This document shows positions 34,325-46,200 of a DNA stretch of 64,000 bases, in pieces. The stretch's first letter is position 1; each line of letters starts with the position of its first letter. The stretch is from assembly GCF_042242105.1 (NCBI RefSeq), contig NC_092029.1, forward strand, positions 12,751,885 to 12,815,884, read 5' to 3'. This DNA comes from Pempheris klunzingeri. Taxonomy: Eukaryota; Chordata; Actinopteri; Acropomatiformes; Pempheridae. Below the pieces are notes generated by a model. It had not been told where the DNA came from. It ran no database searches and saw only the letters and a list, made by a program, of their open reading frames with translations. The translations under genes were made by a program, and so were the position numbers.

Positions 34325-37265
34325 TTTTCTTGAAACAATAACGTTTTATTCAAAAGATGCGTGACATATACAATTATAAAATAATTTACATGGCATGCCT
34401 TACTATCCATTCACTATAAACGTTCAGTCACCAAATCAGACTCGGATTCTTTTCAAGTGTTTTTGTCATTTTAAGTCTACATCTACAAATACAAAGCACA
34501 TGTCTTTTCTAAAGAAAAGCCAAATCCTACAATATCTACAACAGGTCATCTCATGAAATCAGTTTAAAGTGAATCCTTAACCTAAGTCCATAGGCAGTTC
34601 TGAACATGAACTCAGTGGCTTACACGTGAACTTATGTGAACGTGTGTGTGTGTGTGGATGTGTGTATGTGTAAGAAGCCATGACCACACACGTTTAAAGA
34701 TAATAGATTTAACACTGATGGGATTGGTAGACTGCACAGTTGAATACAGACACACCTTGACTTAACAGTTACACTCTACATAACTAGTCTACCGACTACA
34801 CTAAACTGAGCACTTACTCATTCACATCTTTTCCATCCAATGCAGACTTCACAAAACACAGAAAACTTGCCCGTTTCCCGACCACCCTGACCTGACCTGA
34901 CCCGACCCCACCTTCCCATCTCACTATTTGGGCAACACTTGTGACAAATTTTTTTTATCAACACAAAGAAATGTTCAGAAAAATCCACAATATACAGTAT
35001 GTATAGATACTATATCTCCTTTAGGAAATAATCTCATAAATAAAATGTACAGACCAGCAACTGAGATGCTGAACTAAAAGAACGATATCAAACTGTGGTC
35101 AAAAGTGATGACAAAGGATTTTGATTTCCCTAAGAAAATATTGCACAACTAACACAAAAAGATGGATATTTTCTTTATGACATGCTCATGTTCTTATCTC
35201 TTTTTTTTTTCTTTTTTTTTTTTTTTAAACGATCAGCAGAGACTTTTTTTTTTAAAAACAAAAAAAAAAATTCTTCTTAAATCCCCTTCCTTACAACCCC
35301 ACTCTGACAGACATGCATCTCGTTGTGATATGGAAAGATCACACTAAAGAATGTAATAATCTCATCAGTTCAGAGACCAAAACAGAGCTGGTCCAAAGTG
35401 ACAGCTTCCTTTTTAAGAAGTTACACTTCCCTCCAGGCCTATTATTTCAACTATAAATTTTTAGCAAATGCATATTTTGGCACAAATATTAGAGGTGACC
35501 CCAATCACGCTTACCTAATGTTATTAAGCCTAAATATTTCTGCCCTTTTTATTGACTTTGGCTGCCATCTTGTACAATTAAACCTGCTGCAGCTGTTTGT
35601 AATGCACCTGATAATTCACTCCTATCAGCTGGCCCTGCTCTGTGCCCTACGTTCAACAACAACAACACTTGCTTGAGTGCCTGAAAGAGAAATAAAAAAA
35701 AAAAACAGCTTTTCAGATTTCAGTGTCAACTTAATAATGAACAGATTTCGATAGCTTCATCCTTCATTGGAGTTCTGACTTCAAAGATTCAGTCACAATG
35801 TTTTCAGCTTAACTGTTAACTTTTTCTTTTGTTTGTGGTTGTAGCTGTCGAGTCAAACAGTACTACAGCTTCGCTCCACACCTGAAATTACACTTAAAAC
35901 ACAGTGGAGACAGGTGTAAACAGACATCTGTCAAAGTCACCCTCGTGTCTTTACGACATTTACATATGACTGATATGTATTTACATGACTTCTGAAGAGA
36001 GTATGAAATGGCATAGGTGAAATATACAAAAATATTTCCTGTACCTTGCTTAAATGTTTAGTATGGTCTTTAAGAGCAGGGACAACGACCCCTTCCCCAT
36101 TTCCCCAACTACACACTCACTTCACAGAAGTGACAGCAGGTGACAAATCACTTCATGCCAGAGTTGTTAAATCCAGGCCTCCGCGACGTCCTTTTTGCGC
36201 CCAAGTCACCATAAGCAGATGTAAGTACAGGATATGTCAGTCAAAGCTATTCGGTGTACCCCTCCCACCTGAATTACTCCAAACTAAACAGCAATATTCA
36301 AATTCAGCCACCAGTCTCCCAAATAAAGCAGGTAGGTTGAAAACCGTGTTGACAGGGTATGAAGATTGTATATCACAAACAATGACAATAATGTTAAAAT
36401 CTGTATCTGAATAGATAAACAACAAAATGTACATATAAATTAATCCATGTAGCAGAGTTACATTTCTTCTTCCTTCAAAGTCCCAGGAAACCTTGTGGAA
36501 AAGACTGCAGTTCACCTCATCTACATTTACTCAGTGCCATTCCCAAGTTTTTAACAGTGACACACCTTCCACGACAGTCAAGAGTGTGAACTCTTAGTAG
36601 TGCTCCTAAATGATGCATATATCTAAGCCTCATTTCCAGCCAAGATAGATTGAGATAGTAACAAAAGGAATGGCAGAGAGCAAAAACAAAAACACCTCCT
36701 ACCCTCCACCATGTTTAGTCATTTAAGAAAACCCTAAAAGCAAAAGCAGTACAATAAAGTGGTGACTGTTTCACTGAAGTTTTGTACAGCAATGGATTTC
36801 AGTGCCCAGTAGTACCTGTGCGCTCTGGGAAACTTTGATCTCCAGAGTGTGGTTTTCAAGTATTACTGCTGCTTCTTTTGAAAACTGCACCTTAACAATT
36901 CCTCCCTCAATTAACCGATCGGTTATCAAGTCTATAAGCTTTTTCTAGCTAAAGCAGCATTTATTTGCATGACGATTACCAAAGCTCAGCTCTTTGGCAC
37001 TACATGCATTGCAAGGTGCCACTGACTGCCAAACGGAGCAAATCTGAGGGCATCCTTGGCAAATGCAGCCAATGCTTATTGCACCAATTCTAGTGGCAGC
37101 ATTGTGTAGTGCAGCGTGATTGTGTGTCTCTCTCAGTGACCAGGGCTGATTTTAGTCTTCCCTCCAAAATCAAAGTTTATTAATCTCAAATGAAACAACT
37201 GCGCCCCTTCAACAGATTGCATTTAAAACCCAGATATAACTCGGGGTAAGTGGGGAGGGGACGTC
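34325..37265 (-). other. tulp4: tulp4 3' UTR (inferred)
   Basis: A minus-strand AATAAA at 34345-34350 is the last strong signal before the intergenic region, giving a 3' UTR of about 2.9 kb. Human TULP4 also has a long 3' UTR. The stretch holds a GT tract near 34642-34656 and A/T runs near 35200-35270. It also has a Pumilio-like TGTAAATA on the minus strand near 35977. No coding exon was found. Confidence 0.5.
34345..34350 (-). terminator. tulp4: Poly(A) signal, tulp4 (candidate)
   Basis: TTTATT on the plus strand reads AATAAA on the minus strand in a TTGAATAAAACG context. Confidence 0.45.
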
Positions 37266-40200
37266 TCATTTGAGGCGTTGAGTAACATTGGCTAAAGCCA
37301 CTGCAAAGGCCTGCACGGCAGAGAAGGGATACTGGAAGTCCAGGATGTAGGCATTGCCATCGATCCTGCCAAACTGCATGACCTGTGTTGAAAAACAAAG
37401 TTGTTAGAGACTGTATCGTTAGCATCATGTCATTGTAAATCAATAATACTTGTAATGATATGTTCAGGCTGAGGATAACACACAGTGTGTAATATTTCTT
37501 GAACTAACTCACCTGTCTGCCCTCCAGTTCAATTTGAAAGTTCTTGGCAGACTCCTGTGTGACGCGCCCACCAAAGTCCAGCTGGTAGACCTGCGTGGCC
37601 TCATTCCACAGTGGCTGTTTGTTGGCCATCACATACACAAACCCCTGGCTGCCCAGCCCTCGGTCCTCCTTCTCGTTGGCTTTTCTACACTTGATCTCGT
37701 CCAGTTCACTGGCAGCCCTCAGGTTCCTCTTACTCTTCCAGCCCTTCTTACCGCTCTGGCACTGATTGAGCAGCTCATCCCCACTGATGAACAGCTCTGG
37801 CTCACTTTCTGAACTGTCTTGGAACTCACTGTTGGCAGTGGTCTTACTCAGCTTCTTGGCCTTCAATTGCTCTTTCTGTCCTTTCAGCTTCTTCTTGTCC
37901 CTTCCTCCCAGCCGTGGACTGGAGATAAGTGAGTTGAAGTCACCCAGAGCTCTGCCCTCCTTTTTCGACTTGCTCCCTTCAGCCAGCTGTGGCACATTAG
38001 CCTCATCAGCACGTCCATCCACCCGCTTGCGATTCTTCTTGCTGAACTTGTCAGACCGCTGTGGAACAGGGCTCTCGGTCAAAGAGAGCACCTCCTGAAA
38101 TCCTTCTCCAGCCTCTGCCATGGCCTCTTGTAATCCTCCATGGCTCTGCAGCTCTGCTGGTGGTGGCGGAGGGGGTGGTGGAGGGGGAGGAGGAGAAAGA
38201 ACATTTTTGTCTACTGCCATGTGGGAGGCTTTGGGTGGTAGTGGCACTGCAGGACTGGGCATAGGCGGGCAAGAGTTATAGGTACCCCAAGGAGTGTGAA
38301 GGGCAATGGGGGGAATGGGCAGCCCGGCACAAGCACTTCCCCCCGGATACATGGGTGGGAGAGGGCAGCAGGCTAGGTTTGCCAGGTTCGCAGAGTAACC
38401 CGGCGGTAAGACAAGAGTTGCATCCTGCTGTGAGAAGGGTACTGGTGCCACCACCTCCTTTGGAGAGGAGCAAGGACGTGGTGACCCTGGGATGGGCTGG
38501 AGCTGGGCTCCAGCATAGGCAGTTGCTGGAGGGTACTGGAGAGAGATTTGGTAGCCTGCAGCTGCTGCTGCAGCTTGAAATGATGCAGCACTGGGGCTGG
38601 TGGGGGACTTTGGAGAAAGCACAAAAGGCAACCTGGACACATCCAAGTGCTGAGCTGGGCTAAGAATAAGAGGGGGTGGTTTGTGGGATCCGGTAGGGCC
38701 AGTGGGATTCAGTGTTGCTGTCCGTTCCTGAGGAACCCAAACCTCCTCTGTGGCAGCTGGGTCCCACTGATAGGGAGGTGGGCGTTTGACAACCAGCCCT
38801 GATGCATCATTTCCTCCGAGCGCCATATGCCTCAGTGACTGGTTCAGTGTTTCATCCTCAGTAAATGCTGAATTAACATAATCAGTCCTGTCTCTGTTAC
38901 TTCCACCTCCCGCTGCAGACCCAGATCCTTCAAGAGAGCTCAGCAGGTTGTAAGAGGACTGGGAAGCCAGAGGAGTAGTGCTGTTGGAGTGAACAATAAC
39001 TGTGCTGTGTGGCGCTCCATTCCCTGGAGGGAAATCCTGTCTGATAATAGTTCCTCCTGCTATTCCATTCGTGCTCCCTGGGGCAGTGCCTCCAACACTG
39101 GATCCACTGCTGCATTGACTGCAGGTGTATAAGGCTGTTGGCACCCTCTGCTGGAATGATGCTGCTAGTGCACTATTATTTTTAGCCTTTGGAGGCAGTG
39201 GTCTGGGCGGTTCCAGCATCTGTGAAACTTTGAGAGCGGCCTCTCGGCTGTTCCTCCTGAGTGTGGCATGAATCAAACTGCTGTCAAGCCTCTGTCCAGG
39301 GTTCCTGCCAACAGCACTGTTCTGATTGGCTGGGTCAGGGTAAGGGGGCGGGTCTCCACTTGGTATGGAATAGCGCGGCGCAGTGAGTCTGTTGAGAGTG
39401 GCAGAGGTGTAGGGCAGCTGGATCTTCTTGTCAGCTGAGGAGGATGATGATGACGAGGTGACCCTGAGAGTGGCAGAGCTGCCCGGTCCCTGGAGTGTGT
39501 AGACATTCTGATTGCAAACAAGGCGCGTTCGAGGGCGACATACTTCCTCCACATTCCCACTGCTGTCAAATGTAGTTATTCTCTCATATCCCAGTGGTGT
39601 GGGGTACTGCGCTTGTTGCTGACCTGAAGGATAAAGTGGGAATTCTCCCTTCTTCATACAAAGGTCACCAGGGGGAGGAGTCCCACCAGTGCCCCCTCCT
39701 GTTCCAGATGCACCGTTGGAGGCTGCAGTGGAGGCTGATGCTGAGGCAGCAGCAGCTGCTGCAGCAGCCACAGCAGCAGCCACTGTCCCCGGGTAGGGAG
39801 GCGGGGGGTTCATCTTGCTGAGCTCTAGAGGGGCACTGAACACCACTGTGTCAGCCTCAGCCAGCTGTGGAGTTGACCGAGTCGTTTTGATTTTCAGTAG
39901 GTGTTCATGTTCGCCCCCCACTGTTCTCTCAACCACTAAATCTGGAGGATGAGGGATCTGTATCTGCAGCGCCCCTGGCTGGAGTTGGTGCACGGCTGCA
40001 CCTGAAGGCTGTCCTGCTGACATTGAGGGAACAGGAATTTGAATTTGGAGCTGCTGCTGAAGCTGATGGTGCTGCTGCTGCTGCTGTTGCATCTGATGCT
40101 GCTGCTGTGATTGCTGTTGATGGTGCATCTGCTGCTGCTGCTGCAGGTGCTGCTGAATTTGTTGATGCTGCTGCTGTAGCTGTTGCTGTTGCTGTATGTG

Positions 40201-43200
40201 CTGCTGGAGCTGATGTTGATGCTGCTGTTGCTGTAGATGTTGGAGTTGCTGCTGAAACTGCTGTTGCTGAAGCTGCTGTTGCTGAAGCTGCTGCTGCTGC
40301 TGCTGTTGTAAGTGTTGGTGCTGGAGCATCTGCTGCTGCTGCTGAAGCTGTTGTTGGTGGTGCTGTAGTTGCTGCTGTTGTTGTTGTAGTTGTTGCTGTT
40401 GTTGGTGGTGCTGTAGCTGTTGCTGTTGTTGTAGTTGTTGCTGTTGGTGTTGTAGCTGTTGTTGTTGTTGTAATTGTTGTTGTTGGTGGTGCTGTAGTTG
40501 TTGTTGTAGCTGTTGTTGTTGGTGGTGCTGTAGTTGTTGTAATTGTTGTTGTTGGTGGTGCTGCTGCTGTTGATGGTGACTTGGTTGTTGTTGTTGCTGT
40601 TGCTGTGAGGGATGATGCGAAGGTGGGGGTCCCACCATTAGGCGACTCATTTCTAGTCCACCAAAGATGACCTGACCAGGACTGGAGTACCTGGTGGGAA
40701 CTGTGTACTGGGCTGTCAGGATGGTGTCTTGGCTTTGGTCTGACCCACCAGCAGCAGCCCCAGCAGGGGTAGCTGTGGGATTCGTTAGAACATCCAGCTG
40801 AACATTTTGATTGGCTAGGAGTGACTGGACCAGACCAATGCTTTGGGCTGGGGACATGGCCTGGGCAGGACTATGGATGGGGGCAATAGGGATGTTGACA
40901 GTGCAGGGCGGGTTGTCGTCGGCACCACCAGCAGGGCCCGTCACAGGCAGGTCATCTTCATCCTCACTGAAGACGTTGGGGCTGAAGACGGGCAGGTTGA
41001 TGTAGTCCATGGAGATCTTGCGCACCTCTGGCAGGTAGATGGTCATCTGCCTCGGCTGCAGATGGAGGAGGCTCGTCTTATAGATGACTGAGGGGAAAGG
41101 GAATGGGTAAGAATGAGGAAAACAAAGGCAACTGAGACATGCAACTAATTAAAATGAGTGTTATGGATTTAGTCATTGAGTGCCAAAGGCAAAGCTGTTG
41201 ATTGGTTACCTGCACCAAGATTGGTTGGCAAGAATGTGGCCAGACCCACAATCTTGAATTTTGTTCCCCAGATATTGGATGTGACCTGAGCAAGGTAATT
41301 TTGCTGCAAGACAGGAATGAAGAAAATTTTATATTATAGAAAATTTTCTATAAAAACAAAAAGAATCTACACAACAAATACATTAATAAAAGTGAAATAT
41401 GTGAGCTTATCATCAGACAAATCACTGCACTGATCATTATGCACCACTGATGCAGGGGAAATTAATAAATCTGCCTGAGATAGTTTGACTTTTACCTGAG
41501 TGATGTCATCTAGAGGAAATTCCCTCCGTGTTAGACTGGGTGACCCAATCGAGGGTTTCCGTATAGGTAACCGTGGTGACCTGGAGATCTCTTGTGTAGC
41601 ACGGGACAGCTTGGGCGATTTTCTGGGATCAATGTTGATCCTGTTGGTAAAGGGACAAACTAAGTCTCTACAGAGAAGGTAGCAAATAAAGAAGAAGGTT
41701 TAGGCATGCAGTGAACCAAAAAACAAGCGTAGAACATTTCATTAGAATCTAACATAGGGTTAATGAAGGAAGGAAGGAGGGAAGGAAGGAAGGATGGCTA
41801 AAATTTCAATAACTGCTGAGATGCCACACTAATGAAGAAATTTAATACACATTTGTTCAAAGGCTAATTCCTCCTTGTCATACTGTTGGAGGATAGAGTG
41901 ACGGCAATCCAAGACTTCTGAATGCATCCTTTAGTAATCTGCTGTCACAGAAGCTTCTGAAATAAGGCTGAATAACTGGGATTTATGTGGAAAATGAAAT
42001 ATATCGAAATTGCCACAATAACTGATTGTTGAATCAAACTAAAATGGTGCAATATGTAAACTAAACCACCTTGACTTGATTTATTTAATACAGCCTCGAG
42101 AGAACCAAACAACCTCTTGTCCATTTCAAATGGGCCGATGATTGCTGACGGGTCAAAGAACCAAGTGTCACGCGCACAAAAACAGGAAATATTATGTGAA
42201 GACGACATGCTGCAGTTCACACAGGTCACATGTCGGTTACCTGGGCAGTTTGGGGGATTTGCTGCCCCTGGATATCTTTGGAGACTTCTTGCCAACCCAG
42301 TCGTCACTCAGCTCAATGTCACTGGAGTCTGAGCAGTTACAGCTGTCAATCATTGCAGATATTAGACTGTTGCCATATATCTCATCTGAGGAGAGAAAAT
42401 AAGTAGAGGATAGAAAGAATTGAGTCCGTTTTGATTAAATATGCTATTTGTTCTCTTATTTACAGTGATGAAGCATGCATGTGTATCACCTTGATGTTCA
42501 AAGTTATGATTTGATTCTAGCTAAAATGTTCATAGTCATATTTCAAGGGGATAACATAATAGGAAAAAGGGAACTCAAATATGAGATGCTCCACAAAATG
42601 GCAATTTTTGGAAATTATTACAATAAAGTTGGCACTGCAGGAAATGTACTATAACAACCTGAAGGCAGGAACCTTCAGAATTTTCACGAAAAATGTTCCA
42701 CCATTTCTACAGATGAACATTTAGTCCAAACCATTGTTTCAGTGGTTTCAATTCTTCTCTTTTTCCACAGTCATATGGAGTCTGAACCACTGCTGCTCCA
42801 GTTTAGGTCAAGCTAATTTATTTGATGGACATTAAAGTGTGGATGGGCTGGAACTATTTCATGGCTGGCTTCATTTATCACTGCGTGGGGAGGGTGCCAG
42901 TTGATTTATGAGGAACCCAGGGGCCATCAGAGCCCCCATTAAGCAGCTTTTAATTAACATGGGCCCAGTCTGTCCTATGTGACTAAAACATACTCACTCT
43001 TTGAGTTACAACTCAAAATACTAAAATAACGCAGAAGTACTGGAGCAGGCAAATATGTATTGGAGGGAAATATTTAATAGTCCTATTTAAATCTTATAGT
43101 CTGATAATCTTATAGATACATAATTGTATGTTACGATTAAAACAGTCATATTGAAAAAAACAAAGATATACATTTTGGTTCATGAACAGCTATCAAAATC

Positions 43201-46200
43201 CAGATCAGTGGGACAAAGACAAGGGAGTAACAAATTGTAATATACTTAACTGTTCAACCATTTAAATTGAATGAATGTAAAAAATCAGATAAAAAAAAAA
43301 AAAATTCTTACAAAGATGTAAGATTTTGCAGTGTAACTATCATTCCCACAAACCTTTTCTTAAACATATTTCATAATTAAAGAGCTCAATTTTAATAGCT
43401 TACATTAATAAGTATCTTCTGTATATAAATATTTTATTCATGTTAAAAAAGTTGACTTGAATGTTCCAGGTCTTACTGTTTAGATTATACACTCTAATAA
43501 AGAAACATCTTAATTGGGAATTTTTTTTTGTTTGGTTATCATGTTCTGTTGCAAATATGAAGGAGTCTAAATTTTACCTGTTTTCCCATCTGTCTTAGGG
43601 TCCATAATGACAAACTCTGGGCGCAGTTTACTTATTCGCCGGCCTTTAAGGATAGGCACCAGACCACCGAGATACTCCAGGTACAGAGTGTAGCAAGGCC
43701 CCCCGACCTCAGGGTTATCCTCCGTACGCTTCATAGTACAGTGCAGACGCTCGTTTCCAGCTGTTGGGTAGCTCACAAAATCACGCATGTTGTTGGGATC
43801 TGGGATTGGGGGCTGAAAGAGAAAGCATGGTGTTGTTGAAAAAACTAATTTTGCTGCTATCATTTTATCACATTTTATTTGAAGTGTAACACTAATAAGG
43901 TTTGTTATGCTAAGCTGCACTTAGTGTGACATCTATGACAGCACTGGCATGCATTGAGTAAGTTTCCAGGCAGCTCGTCACATTTGTTTTTATGGTTTTA
44001 ATAGATTCAGCATGCCCCGTTTCATATTACCTTGATGGTGGGGACAAAAGCAGTAGTGACGTAAGAACAGAGGCGGGAAGGCATGGTGAGCTTGGCAACA
44101 TCTTTTTCCTCCTTCACGGCTGTGGCGATGCCCTGCTGGCAGAGTAACTGCAGGCTGGCAACGCGGTGCTCCACTCGCACAACGTAGAGCGCCGGGCCAC
44201 ATGCCAAGAACAGACGAGAGTCCCGGTGACCCCAGCACAATGTGGTGATGGGGCGCTGCAGGGCGGTGGACAAGATACATTGGAGAGAAGACAAGATTGT
44301 TTTGTCACATTTAGTGCATGCTGCCCTTCATCCTTTCTAAAGGTTAACGTCCAAATGGGTGAGCTTTGAGGTTTCTGACTGTTAAGGCTGTGATAAAATT
44401 CTTTTTGAAAATAATTCATATACTTTTAATTCTCTTGGAAGGTTTGACACATCGACACATAGCCAGGTTTGGCCCAGTTTAAGTTGATCACCTGTGCTGG
44501 TGTGTCCAGTGTGTAGATATGTTCACCCCGCACGTTATAGAACTTGACGATGGCGTTCCTGGTGGGGGGAGGACAGGAGGGATCAGGGGAGAGGAGGGTC
44601 CTCTCCATCCCTGCCACTGCAAGGAGGTCCCCCTGTGAGCACCACTGGACCACCACATCTACAGCACACGTCACAGGAGAAAAAGTGACCATAATGTTGT
44701 GCAGAATAACATATGCAGCCAAAGTGAACAAAAAACTTCTCTAAACAAACTTTGTAAATAGGCATTAACAAGTAAGTGAGAGTTTGCTGTATAACTTTGG
44801 CGTGAATTGATGAGAAGACACCCACACACCTTTCAGACCGGTGCGGATGAGGGTGGGAGAGAGGTCATCGTAGTTGTTCATCAGGCTGATGTCTCCAGAG
44901 GTAAAGCTGACTGTCAGCAGTGGTTTCTGGCTGTGCACTGAGAAGAGCCAAAGGACAACAAACACATCTTAGACAGGCAGAATGAGAGCAACACGGTGCA
45001 TGTTTTTACTTTTAAGTCACGTGGTACTGATAGTGGATGAAAGGTGTTAAAATTATACACACCTATTCACTGAATAAAATGCAATAAATTAGTTCTCTTT
45101 CAAACTTCACAGGGTTTTTAACCTCATGTTGCAAATCATAGAGAACAAGTAACATTAAGGCTTATTTCAGCCACAAACTAGCCTGATATGAAATATGGAT
45201 GGGGCTGAAATGATTCATTGATTTGTTAATTCACAGAAAATGATGCGGCAACAATTGTGATGATTGATTAATTGATTCCTTTTTTCAAGCAAAGATGCTA
45301 AACATGGCCTAGTTCTATGGAATCAGATTTGTTTCAAAAGTTTCAAGCAAAACTTATTAAAAGTCAATCAAAATAAATGGATTTGAGAGAGAAAAAAAAT
45401 GAACTCAAGCAAAAAATTATAACCTTCAAAATAAAAAATGTCTCTTGAAAACAAATAACTGTCTTTTATTTTGTTCAAGGATGTAGTTTTGCTCTCGCCC
45501 GCTCTCTCTTTTGGTTACGCTTCTGGCTTTTTCGTTTGCGCTGCCAGATTCTTTGTTTGAGTTTTGACACAAACCTATCGTGTGGGCGGGCTCTTTCAAG
45601 GTTATCATTTTTTGCTTGAGTTCATTTTTTTCTCTCTCAAATCCATTTATTTTGATTGACTTTTAATAAGTTTTGCTTGAAACTTTTGAAACAAATCTGA
45701 TTCCATATAGTTCCAGCTTCTCAATTGTGATGATATGCTTGTTTTCTTTGTCTTATGTGACAGTAAACTGAGCGTTGGTTGCACAAAACAAGTGTTTTGA
45801 TGGCATCACTTTGGGCTTTAGAAAGTTGTGATAGACATTTTCCTGATATTTTATAGACCAAATGATTAATTGAGAAAATAATCAACAGATTAACCGGCGA
45901 TGAAAAAAACAAAGTTAGCTTCAGCCATAAAAAGAGCTTTTACACTGGCAACCTACAGAGGACAAGATGATTAATATGCATTTTAGGGGAGTGCCGTAAA
46001 AGTGTGTGTGTTTATTTGTGAGGCTGTCTGTGTTTACTATAGAGATAGTTTGGAGCCGTTACAAGAGAGGCAAGGACAGTTCTACATCCTTGGTGGCTGT
46101 AAATTATTTTCAGTGAGTTTCCACTGTGTCCTACTCACGCAATAGCACTAACACACACTCAGCACATATCTCACTGTTGCATTTGTGGCTGCAAACAAGT

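Noticed and set aside
40023-40670. A 215-codon Ala/Val-rich open frame on the plus strand
   Set aside because: It is the antisense reading of the CAG/CAA tract of tulp4 (CTG, GCT and TTG codons). Its composition is a by-product of the repeat.
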